A stretch of DNA of 64,000 nt from Rachycentron canadum (Eukaryota; Chordata; Actinopteri; Carangiformes; Rachycentridae), in NCBI GenBank assembly GCA_038496675.1, contig CM076651.1, positions 14,646,322-14,710,321 of the forward strand. The letters are read 5' to 3'. This document shows positions 1 through 12,361 of the stretch, one piece after another. The notes under the pieces are model-generated. The model was not told the DNA's origin, ran no database searches, and saw nothing but the letters and a program-made list of their open reading frames with translations. How positions within the stretch are numbered: the stretch's first letter is position 1; the number at the start of each line of letters is the position of its first letter. A program made the translations under genes and the position numbers.

Positions 1-12
1 TTAGACGGTGTG

Positions 13-2565
13 ATGGAGGGCGCCTGGCGGAATACTCAAAACACATGGAGGATGGACTCGGGCCGGAGTGGAGGCGTCTGTAGGTGAGTGGCACTAGGTC
101 GTATCTAAAATGACTAACGTGGACAAAAGACAGGAGATCAGACGAGACAACTGAAGTCACATCTGCATTTGTCCCGCTTGTGCTACTTTCAAATACAGCC
201 GTGCTGCATTCGAATGCGGTCGTTAAGACGCTTAGGCGACTACAGATAGATGAGCTCAGACAAAGCTGCCTTAAGTGGCTATTTAACCCCTGAGGAAAAT
301 GCACAAATGTCGGCCAGAAGTCAGATTTGGGCAGTGACATGCCCTCCGACCTGTGCTGAGAGTCGGTAAACTCTTTCCATGTGAGAAGTTGTACACGGCT
401 AACATGTCAAGTTGGTTACTGTTGGTACCTTTTGTAGCAGTTGGAAGCCTCGATTTCCGACGGCACTTAAACACGAGCAGTTTTCAGCTGTTGAGGAACT
501 CGTGTTTTGTTTTAGCTCGTATTCAGTTTTATCTCGGATAAATCAAAGACCACAGAAGAAGCAAACGCTCGGCTCAACACTTGGGTTAACCTTTCTATAA
601 GTTGTTTACATCAGCATCTTTTAATTTAGTTCAGCTTTGAGGCAACTGTTCTGCCCCCAACCTTGAACGTTTGCAATCTGATTTGTTGACTTTAACCAAA
701 AAGTCAAAACCGAAATTAAGCAACAGCTTAATCAGTAAATAAAATGGTAGGTAGTGCTGCCCTGGTCCTTTTTTAAGGACTAGTTAACACTGATGAACAA
801 GTATTTTGAAAACTTCTACTTTATTCAAGAGTTGCCCCAAGGGACCATTTGAACCTCCAACATCACATAGTTGAAATTGACTCTGTTCCATTTTCATTGC
901 AGGCATTTCTTAAATGGCTCTTGCAGATTTGGCCCAAGGTGTAATTATCGACATGAATGGCCAGTTATACCATCAGCTCAAGTATGTCGGTACTTTCAGA
1001 AAGGTGGATGCTGGTATGGTGAACGCTGCAGGTTAGCTCCCCCCTGTGTGTGTGCATAACTAAATGACAGACTATAATGTGCAGAAATATCCTTGACTCA
1101 TTCAGTGCCCCCCCCCCCAACCCCACTGCTAGGTATGTCCATGTCCTTCAACCTGAAGCTGCTGCAGCTGTTACAGGTAGAAGAGGTTCGGTGCCCAATG
1201 TCTCCTCCTCCAGGGTGGCTCATGCTCCACCTGACAGAAGAGGGTCAGAGCCTGCTCTTTTGCAGGCTGAGGTGATGTCCAGGAGGCACTGCAGCAGATC
1301 AAACATGGTGGTTGATCTAGAAGATACTCAACACAACACTGGGCACCTGGCATCAGACATTACTGAGGAACAATCCCATGGTATTTCATATTTTAATGGG
1401 TGAAACTGGCTTTGATCAGAATTTTTGTGTACTTAATTTTGTGGGGTCCCCCCCCCCCCAACATTTGTTGCAGACACTGACTCTCTTCTGACTGCTTCCT
1501 GGGAATCAGTCCAAAGCTCAGTTGTTGCTCAAGCAGATGCATGTGATAGAAGAAATGACCAGGTTGGTATCTAGTTTGGCGTGATCATTCAGCATAGTGG
1601 TAAATTAAACTAGACAAAACCCTGGAGGCTGTTGCTGATTCAAAGTTTTTGTGCTCAGCAGACATCTTCTGCTGAGACAACGGAGGATGGGGCTGCAGCT
1701 GCCGCCGTCTCTTGTGCCCAGGGGAAAGAAGAGGAAATGGAGGCCATCCTCCAGAGTAAAAATGTGACCTGTGGGATCTGCATGGACAAGGTTTATGAAA
1801 AGACAGATCCAAGACACCATGTTTTTGGAATCTTGCCAAACTGCAATCACTCCTTCTGTTTACAATGCATCATGACCTGGAGGAAAACAAAAGACCTTGG
1901 GCTCGACGTGGTTAAGTAGGTTTCACTAGTATTTGGCTATTTAACCACAGCTGACCACACTGCATAAATGATCTGGGATTATGTCCCTGTTTAATGATTA
2001 TTCCTCAGGACCTGTCCACAGTGCCGAGTAAGATCTGCCTTTTATGTCCCGAACAAATACTGGGTTGAAGGACAAGCAAAGGAAAGTGTAATTGCTGCCT
2101 TCAAAGAGAAATGCAGGTATGGCCAGAGTCTGTTTTTGATGGCAGCAGTTCATAAATTCAGCCTTACTTACTTTTAAGTGGATCATAATTGGATGTTTTT
2201 TCTAAGCTGTACAAATATTGCAAACTCAAACAGATTTCTCTATTTAGGTATTCTTTAATAATTTTTTTTTTTTTTTTTTTTGAGGTTATGCTAGCCTCTG
2301 ACGCTACAGTGATTTACTTACTCTTGATTGGGTAGTGTTTTGACATTGTCTTTTTTAGCTAAGATATTTAAGTTTAAATGTTACAACCTAATTTGGTAAA
2401 CTAGTTTGAAACTAGCTTAAAGTCACTAAGAATTTTCTGTACGTTTAAACTTGGTGATATCATGAAGAGCAGACACTGCTCAGTCTGGGGCTTCAAGTCT
2501 AACATGATTGTGCCTAAATTTAAGTGTTCAGATCAGCCGTTGTAATGAATTCCATCCCGTTTGAG

Positions 2566-2596
<31 letters not shown>

Positions 2597-3145
2597 TGCT
2601 TGACATGCTGTGAAGTTGTATTCCAGTTGGCTAACACTTGCTATTGAAAACCATAAAAGACAAGTAAATTTGAGGCAAAATGCTGATAACAAAACACTTT
2701 CTTGTGACTTAAAAGTTCAATGCATAACAGCTTTGATTCTAAAGCTGGTGCTGAATTATCATTTGGTTGAAGAAATCATCTGAAGAGCCCTTGTTCTATC
2801 TCATCTGTTACGATTACAGCAAGAAAAGCTGCAGTTACTATGCACGACACAGATGTTGTCCCTTCAAAACAGAGTGCCTTTATCGACACGATAAACCCAG
2901 ACGTCGCAGATCATTTCCGGTAAATGTACTTGAACATCGAAGTGCTATAAGTTGTCATAACTCTTGTTCTATATAAGACTATATGTTTTACTTTTTTTTT
3001 CTGCTCCCAGTATTTTACAGAAGAAGAAGATGACTACGATGGTGTAGATCTGATAAATTTTTTCATAGCCATGACCTTTCTTGGCGATGATGAAGATGAT
3101 GACTATGACTTTCCTTTTTACCTATCCGAGGAATATGGTTTCTGA
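13..3145 (+). CDS. mkrn4: Makorin-family RING/CCCH E3 ubiquitin ligase, mkrn4-like (8 coding exons)
   Basis: Predicted E3 ubiquitin ligase with RNA-binding zinc fingers. Coding exons join in phase at 13-83, 903-1031, 1133-1380, 1474-1562, 1659-1915, 2009-2116, 2820-2919 and 3011-3145, giving about 378 residues. Two tandem N-terminal CCCH fingers are seen (VCRHFLNGSC..., then VCRYFQKGGC...). A C3HC4 RING follows (CGIC, then NCNHSFCLQC, then CPQC), then a further C-terminal CCCH finger (CSYYARHRCC...H) and a very acidic tail. The RING with its flanking YWVE-type segment matches makorins. The third N-terminal CCCH and the Cys-His motif normally found before the RING in MKRN1/2 are not seen; instead there is a polar linker of roughly 130 residues. 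This suits the fish mkrn4 branch, though the paralogue assignment is from memory. Two in-frame starts exist (13 and 52), and the frame stays open to the window edge, so the true start could lie off the window. Confidence 0.85.
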
Positions 3146-3835
3146 GCTTTTTTCATTCTTTTTGTCAGTGCCTGAAACCACTGAATGGGGCTTCAACTAT
3201 ATCTATATAATCATTTGCCCCAGGACACCATGTAGCTGTCTTTTGACCCTTCTATCGTCCTTGTATTGAAGCAACTTTTGAGTAGCTGAGATCAGGATCA
3301 AGGTTATGAACCATGCACCACAGATGCCAAGTGTGTTTCAATTGGATTACAGTAAGTAGTATTGAAGAACTTGCCTCTAAATTTGCCCTCTACAGTGTGG
3401 TTGTAAAAGAAAATATGTACACTTGGTTCCCCAAGGCGCATTGGTTTGTTGCCCCAGCTTTAGATATAAGCTCCCAGATAGAAATTCAAGATTTGTCCTA
3501 CCTATAATGATTTTGTGTCTAATTTGTGGTCTTCTAGTTAAGGGTTTGTTACTCTTGCATGGCCATAGTGCTTCAAACCTGTTGCAGATTGCTAATTTCC
3601 CCTTAACCTCTCTACTGATTTAATTAGTGATCATTTGACTCCTCTCCAAGCAGTTTGCACCAGTTTGATATTTTAAAGTGTTGTGTGGATGGTAGTTTTA
3701 ATTGTCTAAAGAGAAAGCGTACTGTACCCCTTATGTCCACTACTGATAGTAATGTAAACACCCATTTCCCTGGTATTGGCAAGAACAAATGTTAAGATTT
3801 TATCTCTTTTAAACAAGTTGTACTTGTACACAGAA

Positions 3836-3841
3836 AATAAA
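3836..3841 (+). terminator. Poly(A) signal of the makorin gene
   Basis: A canonical AATAAA lies about 690 bases after the makorin stop codon and only about 180 bases before the fance start codon. The fance promoter must therefore lie in or beside the makorin 3' end. Confidence 0.7.
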
Positions 3842-4018
3842 ACATTGCTTAGCACGTTGTCTCACTGAAAAGGTGTGTTGTGCTCTTTTATTGACATTGA
3901 CTATTATAAATTGAATTTGAATCTATAATTTCAGAGGCTAGACTCTGTTGTGTCTGACTTGATCATTAGGTGGAGATGTGGAGCACAGATTTAGTGAAAT
4001 TATGTTAGCGAAGAAGAG

Positions 4019-7000
4019 ATGTCAACAAAAACTGGCGGGGTGGCAGCAGCAGGAAGCTTTACCTGGGATCTGACCGTCGGTATGTCCCTGAGTCGGTTTG
4101 ACGGCCAGTCGAAGCTGCTGGTCCGGTCGCTGATGTCCGGAGCCTCCGGTGCCCACCGAGCGCTGGACGTCTTTCACAGGCAGCAGCGAGCTAACCCCGA
4201 CCGGTCACTGTGCAACTTCATAAAAGCGCTGTGCCAAGACGAAGTAACCTGTCCGGAGACAGAAGCCCAGAAAATAACCGTGTAAGTTTAAAAAATAAAA
4301 AATAAAAAAATGCGGGGATAATGTGGTTCAGGAAGTGGTTGGACCGCTGACTGAAGAAGCAGCATAGCAACACGAACGGCGTGACCTGTATGTTGCTATA
4401 GAAACGGCTGCCCATCCGGATGTAGGAACCGTCCAGTGGAGAAACGGCTGAACATTTACTTCCGCACCTTCTTAACGCGCTTGTACACTATTTAGTATCT
4501 TTCCATGTCTCCTTACTTCAACTTACTGCTTGTTTTTAAAAAATCATATTTTCGATAAAACATATGAAGAGCTTAGAATTTGATGCTGCTTTATATATTA
4601 AAATATGTAACTACTCAAGTTGAAGAAAATAAGATGACATTGCTGTTTTGGTAAAGATTCATTAACTTTTCCTGTAAAAACTGTCCTTTGGGATAAAAAT
4701 ACATATACTACTGTGCTCAAGTGCAGTTTTGAAGTGTTGCCTTTTTCTGGTACTTCATATGCCATTAAATTTCGGAAACAAAATTATAGTTGTAACAACT
4801 ACTACTTACTATTAACATCAAGAATTTATATTCATTTAAAACCATATGCAGAGCTCATAAAACATCATAAAAAAACCCAGTCAAAGATGGATTTCCTCTC
4901 CAAACATCTCAAACACATCTAACCATGTCTGTGTGGCAAGAAATTTTCACTTCTTTTCTGCCCCATCAGTCGTCTCACAACCTGTCAGATTTAATCTTGA
5001 ACTCTGCTAGGTTAGGAGCCTCTGGGCCAAACTACTTATTTGTAATTGTCCAATTGTCCAAAACTATATTTGAAGATGAACATTTTCATTTCTTTTGAAG
5101 TGATTTTGAATAATAGACCTATATTGTTGTTTTAGTACTTTTACATCAGTGAAAGGTCTTAATATGTTTTCCAGCACCACCAGTCCAATTGTCATTAGAT
5201 AGAAAGATCTGTTTTATCACAGTTATGTCAGTAATAAAACAGTCGATATATGGGCTATTTTACTAGTATAAATGCAGCATTGGTGATGTTGACTGAGATG
5301 GCACGTGTGAAACTGCTGTCTCCAACTATGCACCACAAAAGTGCTACCAAAGACCAGAGCTACAGCCAATGTTTACTGTCAGTAACAATCTGATGTTTTT
5401 TTTTTGTTTTTTTTGTTTTTTTCGATTAAATTAAACATTTCAAATTTAAAAAAAGTATAAAAATGTCTGTTACAACTATAGTGCAAATCCAAAAATGTCA
5501 ACAAAAGCAGCAAATCTTCTCATCTGAGAGGCTGAAATCTGTTTGGTGTTTCACTATTTCTGTTTGAAAAATGATTTATTCCAGAATTAAAGTAGTGTTT
5601 GTGTGAGTAATTTGAATCAACTATTTGTTTAATCTTTACCAAAGACAAACTTACATATTATTACATTATGTCGGTACCAATGCCTCACACCCATTTTTTT
5701 TTCTCATTTATTTTAGCAATCCCCTTGTGTGCCTGTTTCCTGCATTATTCAAACAAAATCTGCTGACCTTCATCTATCTGGTGCACTCAGTGCTTCCTCA
5801 GACCTCTGTTCTCCATCTGCTCAAATGCCTCGGCCAGGACCCTCATCTAAACCCCTGGATCACTGCTCTGAGTAGACAGCTGAAGAGAAGCCTGGGGGCC
5901 AACAATGAGGAGTCTCTCTGCACTCCACCATGCAGCCAGAGACTGAAGGAGCTGTCACAGCGTTTAGTTGGTTTTGATGGGATGGGAGGATGGACCAAGT
6001 GCCTCAGCGGTTGCACAATAGGATCTGAATCTCAAAGTGCATCTGATTTATCAGAGCAGGTGATACAAAGGAAAAGGAAAGGATGTATTGTCACTCTGGA
6101 CTCTGAAGGCGATGAAGAAACGGGACAGCAGAGTAAACGGATGAGGATGGATATCTGTGGGAGTGAACGTGTTGATGCAGAAGAACAGAGTGTAAATGAG
6201 ATGTCAGGAAGGTTAGAAAAAAATTCTCCAGCAGAAACTCCTGCCGAAGAATTGCAGCCAGTAGCAGACAGTCCATCTGATTCCCTGCCTGAACAAATAA
6301 AGGTAGAGATTTGTAAGGAAGCGCAAGCTTTGTCTGTCCCAGCCACACTGAAATTTATCATCCATTTTCACAATTTTACAAATTTATTTGCTGATAGGAA
6401 AATTGCACAGTCAAATCTAGTCTACTAATCGGGCAGTTATATTTGGTTTTGTCACACAGGTTGAAATAACAAGTTTGGGATCAAGTTTTGTGTTTTTATT
6501 TTTTAGGTCTCTGTACTTCAAATAAAGGAATTACTGGAAAGTCAGACAGAGGTAAGAATAAATGTTTTCTTTCACTTAGCTAGGACACTGATATTTGTTA
6601 TTTTGATATTTTTCTTATCTGTTTGCAGTGGGACCAGAGCTCCATGGATGTGTTCAAGGTTCTGAACAACTGTGACCCTGCTCAAGTATGTCCTCAAAAT
6701 TTTATAACAGGTTTTTAATATGTATTACTCCTATTTCCTGCTACACTAACACTTCTGTGTCTGTGCATTAATGCACAGTATATGGGGACATAATGTTTCA
6801 ATGCAGTGCAACATAAAAAGCAAAAATACAGGCTCAGAAATTATAATTGAGTGAAAAGTTTCACAAAGGTTATAAGTATTTACATTGTAATCCAACACAA
6901 GAAGAAGTGGAGAAACCAGAAGAAAAATAATTAAGTATGAACCTTAATGTCCTTTATAGCCCCACTCAACACAGCTTTTCTAATCCATTCATATTATACA

Positions 7001-8360
7001 ATTGCTAACTGATGTGCTGTGATGAGACAAATCTCACTTCTCTGCCTCTCCTGTTTAAGGTGGAGGTGTTGTGTAACATGCTGAGTTTGTCTGATTTGCC
7101 GGAGCAAACTCTGCCCAAACTGTGCAGCAGTGTTTTGATTTCCTCTCCTGACCTCAGCTACAGCACAGCAACAACACTCATTAAGAGTCTCCTGCTAGAG
7201 AAGGTATAACAATGGATATACAAAGTATGCAAAATGTGCTGCTGTGTTTGAAGCTGATGGGATGTCCTGGTACTTCATGTGCAGGTCCTGTCCCTGTCAG
7301 AACCGGCCTCAAGATGCCTGGTTACTGCAGTAACATCACTGTGTGGCCACTATCCCAGACCAATGTGTCACGCTGTAATCGCACCAGTTTTAATGGAGAA
7401 GAACATAGGTAAGGAAAAGGCTGGGCTTTTATCTTTTATTTACACAGTTAGTTGCAGGGGGATTGGAGTCAATCAGTGACAGAGCAGAAGACCTGGAGCT
7501 GGTGTGGATTCAGTGTCCTGGTTCAAGTGCACATAAACAAAATATATGCTTTGATGTTATGGGGGGATGAGCCCGTACCGTTTACCCAGTCCTTGGCCCT
7601 AACATCACTTGATGTTCTATTTCAAACTTTGTTTGGTTTTCAGGGAATTCACAGGCTGAACTGCTGAACAGGCTGATAGAAGGCAGCCTGGATTCCCACT
7701 ACAGACAACTGCTGCTTCAGTAAGATAAAAAGTTTAAATTCAGTTGTAAAACTGTACCAGGGACAAGTCAAATAAGCACAGAATAATAATGGACTCAAAT
7801 GGTTATGGGTTGTGAGTTGATGCAGTTTTTTACCTTATTTTTCTTTCAGAATGACATTCAAAATTAAATGGACTGAGCCAGTGCTCTCCATCATCCACAG
7901 CTTGCTAGACTCCAAGGTTTGCTGAATGTTTATTCATGGGAAAAACACTTGGGCACATCATAGACTGTAAATAAAAAGGTTGCTATAGTCATTGTAATTG
8001 AGTTGCCTGTTTTTGTTTTTTCAGCCTGACTTGAATGAAGAAGTGTTCACACAATTCACTGAACAACTTGTCAGCCAGGGTCCTCAATTCATTAAGTCTG
8101 TGAAGTTTGCAAAAATGATGTTAACAGTCCTCACCAAATATGGCAGCCATGTGAGTTTGTAAACATATATCATGCATGATGGCTGAACATTGGATGAAAT
8201 AGTATTTGTAATATTTTTTTATATGTATTAATTTTTATTCATCTTTTTTTTCAAGGTGACTGTGGCTCACAAACACTCCTTGTCCAGTTGCCTGATGTTA
8301 AATGAGACGTTCCTGAAAAAGTCTCTTCAAGCTGCTTTGAAAAGAATCACACACACCTGA
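4019..8360 (+). CDS. fance: Fanconi anaemia group E protein (10 coding exons)
   Basis: Subunit of the nuclear Fanconi anaemia core complex; in the family it bridges the core complex to FANCD2 for monoubiquitination during interstrand-crosslink repair. Coding exons: 4019-4281, 5717-6302, 6507-6551, 6629-6685, 7060-7203, 7285-7408, 7644-7719, 7850-7916, 8025-8150 and 8256-8360. They join in phase to about 530 residues (human 536, also 10 exons). The C-terminal half carries the helical-repeat FANCD2-binding region: SSPDLSYSTATTLIKSLLLE parallels the human LSPDLSLSNATVLTRSLFL stretch, and the end (NETFLKKSLQAALKRI) parallels the human C-terminus. The large second exon encodes an N-terminal helical part and a disordered, acidic/basic linker with KRKRKG- and KRMRM-type clusters that could act in nuclear import. 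An upstream ATG at 4002 is out of frame and terminates quickly. Recognition is firm; the first exon is weakly conserved and rests on phase and open frame. Confidence 0.92.
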
Positions 8361-8548
8361 AATGCCACACAGTTTATACACCAGCTTTCACTTGATGGAT
8401 GCTTTAGTTATGGTTGTTACAGTACATTAACAAATACTTATATCTGTGAAATTATTTAATAAATGTTTATCTGATGCTCATAAGTGCTAAAAAATTGGAC
8501 TGAAAGTGAAGTGTTACCCATGATGTTTCTTCTGATCTAATGTATGTC

Positions 8549-8554
8549 AATAAA
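8549..8554 (+). terminator. Distal poly(A) signal of fance
   Basis: AATAAA about 190 bases after the fance stop. An earlier AATAAA is at 8458-8463, so two alternative 3' ends are possible. The rpl10a transcription start follows within about 240 bases. Confidence 0.65.
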
Positions 8555-8785
8555 CCTGTTTAAATCATTTCGTGTGTAGCTCTTAGTGATTATCTGAGAT
8601 CTGAGCCAAAAATGAAACTCCTCCACCCAGTTTTATTTAAACAACAAAAATTAATCAAATGAGCTACAAGGTTAAATATAATATAAAAGTAAACACTTTC
8701 ACGTTTTTACTCAAAAAAGAGACGTCGTTTACGTCTGTGGTGACATCACCTCGGTCGCCTTTATTTTGCGTCACTTCCCTCTGCA

Positions 8786-8795
8786 CTTCCTTTTC
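8786..8795 (+). promoter_or_regulatory. 5' TOP-like pyrimidine tract of rpl10a
   Basis: An uninterrupted pyrimidine run (CTTCCTTTTC) starts with C about 43 bases upstream of the rpl10a ATG, inside a GC-richer patch. Ribosomal protein mRNAs typically begin with such a terminal oligopyrimidine tract, which couples translation to mTOR/LARP1 signalling. The exact cap site is inferred. Confidence 0.55.
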
Positions 8796-8828
8796 AGCGT
8801 AGCGACAAGGGAGGGACGAGCTGCCAAA

Positions 8829-11504
8829 ATGAGGTTAGAGCCAGTTTACTGAATAAATTCAGAAATTTACTGCTTACAAATTTACAATGGCTCACGTTTG
8901 CCTCTTCATATTGTATTGTTGTTATGTTACGGGGCAGTTGTGTTATTTAGACTAGCTTTTCTGTCGTAAATGGGGTAAATGTAACGTGTGTGACCGGGAC
9001 ATCCGCCGGTGAAGGGACCCGCGTTTAAGTTGTATCTTTCAATCTATCGTCATCCGAAGTTATAAACACAACTAACGTTATAATCCCCCATCAGATGTTC
9101 ATGTTGACTTTACTAAATATTATTAACTCGACTCTTTTTGTACTTTTGTACGTAATTTGTCACATTTAGTCGATACCTTTCCGCGCCTCCGCCAGTGAAC
9201 CGGGTTTAATGGGGTGTTACTGTTGCTCTAACGTGTTTTCTCTATAACAGCAAGGTTTCCAGAGACACGTTGTATGAAGCCGTAAAGGAGGTCCTGCAGG
9301 GCTCTGTAGCCAAGCCAAGGAAGTAAGTTCACATGGTGAAGTCAGATAGACCTCTCTGCCTAAGTAATAGATGATAGGCTAAATAAAATGTAAGATATAT
9401 GCAGGTCTTAGTCTCCTTGTCTTGTGTTTCTTCAATAAAACCTTTCAAAATAAAGCTTCATTAACGCAGACATTCAGTAGTTTTAAATGTCACTTGATTT
9501 GATAGTCTTTATTACAGGTGTGGTGTATTGATATAAATATTACACTTTTGCACTTTGTAATACAGTTTCTATTTACGTTTTATATTTTTGCATGATGACT
9601 TGTGTTAAATTTTAGGTGGTCGTTAAAAGGTCTGATGTGAACACACAGTCTAACACAAGTATCTTGTCTGTGCATAGGTTTGTGGAGTCTGTGGAGCTGC
9701 AGATCAGTTTGAAAAACTATGATCCTCAGAAGGACAAGCGTTTCTCCGGCACTGTCAGGTTCGACCTTTTACTGTTTCACCCACCCTTTTCCCTGTGTGC
9801 TTCCAGCCCTGTCTGAGAATTAAAACTGCCTTTCTTAATGGATAGAGTCTTGATAAACTTTAAAAACAGTCCAGACAGGCCAGGGACAGACATGGAGAAG
9901 TACTCTGGGTAGTCTGACTGAGCCAACTCAGCCCTGGCTGTTGAAGGTGAAGCAGGCGGACCCCTACCCTGGGTCTTAAAACATGAGGGGAGGTTTTGAG
10001 TGGCAGAGCTGTTAAGTTCATGTCCTCAAGCCGACCAATTTAAATTATGTTACCACAGAGGTCAGCTGGACAACGGCCGTGGTGGTGGTATGGGTAAGAA
10101 TTTTTCTACTAAATGTTAAAATCAGGGAGGTGTCACTTGGGGGATGGCAGAGTATTTGATTTTATAAAATCAAGTATAAAACCACAATTTTTATTTATTT
10201 TTTTGTCCAAATGCTACAAAATGACTTTTAGCTGAGAATTTTTTTTGGACCTACATTTTTCAGGTCAATGCAGCCAAGACTGAAATATATAAGAATTAAG
10301 TGATAAGAGTATTGTATGAAACTTATTCCAGCTGAGTAGTCGGTCTCTTGTCTTTGTACACTTTAAACCAGAGACTGCTCTCAGCCATACCCTGCCGTAC
10401 TACCAACCACTACCCCTGAGTTTGAAGTGGGATTGTGAGCATAGTTGCTAACTCATTTGTTAATGCACAGGCTGAAGACTCTCCCCAGGCCCAAGTTCTC
10501 TGTGTGCGTCCTGGGAGACCAGCAGCACTGTGATGAGGCCAAAGCTGCTGACATGCCACACATGGACATCGAGGCTCTCAAGAAGCTCAACAAGAACAAG
10601 AAGCTGGTCAAGAAGCTCGGTAAGAAGTTGTGAACGTGATTCATGAGACACTAGATCATTCATGATTGGAATGAGTTTTAACATTGCTCATTTTCTACTG
10701 TCCTCTTGTAGCCAAGAAGTACGATGCTTTCCTGGCATCAGAGTCTCTGATCAAACAGATCCCCCGTATCCTGGGTCCTGGCCTGAACAAGGCTGGCAAG
10801 TTCCCCTCCCTGCTCACCCACAACGAGAACCTGTCCACCAAGGTGGATGAGGTCAAATCCACCATCAAATTCCAGATGAAGAAGGTGGGTTCTAGGATGT
10901 TTGTTTGATTCAGTAAAATCAGATAAAAATTATGCTGCATGAAATGCTTCAGAACAAGTGAGCAAACAGGGTTTCTGTAAATGAGTCCATGTAGACTAAT
11001 ATTCACACCAATGTTTATGGGATTGTTGTGATTTATGGACTTGTATAGATACGAGGCCTCCTCTCTTTTTGTAACTTAAAATAGCCTGTTTGTGCTTTTC
11101 TAATGGCTTCACTTCCCACAAAGTAGGCCCACCCACCACTAACTGCCAGCACTTCATATGTAGTGTAAAAGCTCTATCAGCATTTTAACAATCAATACTG
11201 GATCATTGAAATTGCAATTGGTCAAGAGAATTTTTCTCCAACTTTATTTTAATCCACCTCTAGTGGTAAATACTAACTTTATATTAAAACAACTGATTGT
11301 TGGGCCACTGAACAACGTTGATCTGTATTGTAGGTGCTCTGTCTGGCTGTGGCAGTAGGACATGTGAAGATGACTGAGGATGAGCTTGTGTACAACATCC
11401 ACCTGGCTGTCAACTTCCTGGTGTCTCTGCTGAAGAAGAACTGGCAGAACGTGCGTGCCCTCTACGTCAAGAGCACCATGGGCAAACCCCAACGCCTCTA
11501 CTAA
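8829..11504 (+). CDS. rpl10a: 60S ribosomal protein L10a (uL1), 6 coding exons
   Basis: Component of the large cytosolic ribosomal subunit, in the L1 stalk that handles E-site tRNA. Coding exons 8829-8833, 9251-9322, 9678-9758, 10471-10619, 10712-10884 and 11334-11504 give 216 residues (human 217). The first coding exon contributes only ATG plus two bases, an arrangement common in ribosomal protein genes. The product is nearly identical to human over long stretches, such as KFSVCVLGDQQHCDEAKA, IPRILGPGLNKAGKFPSLLT and the C-terminus KSTMGKPQRLY. A pyrimidine tract lies just upstream of the start and a poly(A) signal 15 bases after the stop. No frame damage was seen, and the gene is intron-containing, so it is the functional copy and not a processed pseudogene. 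The introns could host snoRNAs, but I could not support one. Confidence 0.98.
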
Positions 11505-11518
11505 ATCATTTTTCTGTT

Positions 11519-11524
11519 AATAAA
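11519..11524 (+). terminator. Poly(A) signal of rpl10a
   Basis: AATAAA starts 14 bases after the TAA stop, giving the very short 3' UTR usual for ribosomal protein genes. Confidence 0.85.
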
Positions 11525-11907
11525 AATGGAGATGCTCCAAAGTTGACTTTTGTTTGTTTGGTTTGTTTTTTTTTTGGTAGCTTTGTGTTCACTGACATGA
11601 TTCAATATCTTAATCTTCTGTTGTTTTGAGAACATATCGACGCTGAAAACTCAGTAACGCAATGATCTTTGTTCATGATCACATTTGTAATAGTTACACT
11701 GAGCATTTATTCACTTTGTCCTTATAATCTGTACAATGTAAATAACACATGAGTCTGAAACTCTTAGTTTTGATGATGCAAAATCACTTAAGGGAAATGC
11801 TTGGCCACCAAAGGAAGAGTGGCAGAGGGATCCCTCCAACATGGACAGATTTGTGAATGTGCAGAGTAAACAAGTAGAGTAAAATATATATAATGTGAGT
11901 GCATATA

Positions 11908-12361
11908 CATGATCAGCACACAACATTAAGACTGTTGGCAGGAAGTGAATAACATCTTGTTACTGTGTCTGGATGGTGTTTAAAGATGTGACTTGATCAG
12001 GGCCAATGTGCGATGGTTGGATGACAGTCAGAGCATTGCCATTGGAAGAAGACTTAATGTGTGCGTCAGGGTGCATTATGGGAAGAAGACGAGCTGGTGG
12101 AAGCAGTGTGATGCTTTGGACAGCCTGGGGTCCTGCTGTTCATGAGGATGTTACTTTGATACAGATCACATTGCAGATCAAGTTCACTCCATGGAAACTA
12201 TTCCCTAATGGCAGTGGCCTCTTTCAGCAGGATAATGCTCCCTGTCACTGTACAAATGGTTCAGGAGGTTTGAGGAACGCAATGTATTCAAATTCTCCAG
12301 CTCTCAATCCAATCCAGCATCTGGGGGATGTGCTGGACAAACACGTCTGATGTGTGGAAGC
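11908..12361 (+). mobile_element. Degenerate, internally deleted Tc1-like DNA transposon
   Basis: The segment opens with a degraded terminal-repeat-like stretch and then jumps into transposase coding sequence. Frame fragments read GGSSVMLW, FQQDNAPCH and LNPIQHLGDVLDK. These match the catalytic core of Tc1-family transposases, where QDNAPCH holds the second catalytic Asp and NPIEHLWDVLD the third acidic residue. Here that Glu reads as Gln, the first catalytic region is deleted, and the frame is short. From memory, full elements of this family are about 1.6 kb; this relic is about 0.45 kb. It lies between rpl10a and the IRAG-like gene and cannot be active. Confidence 0.85.

Noticed and set aside
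5625..5716. Upstream part of the long open frame preceding the second fance coding exon
   Set aside because: A TTTTAG acceptor at 5716 and phase agreement with exon 1 place the exon start at 5717; the preceding codons are intron.
9870..10080. Possible snoRNA in an rpl10a intron
   Set aside because: Ribosomal protein introns often host snoRNAs, but I could not identify paired C/D boxes or an H/ACA hinge with a correctly spaced ACA.
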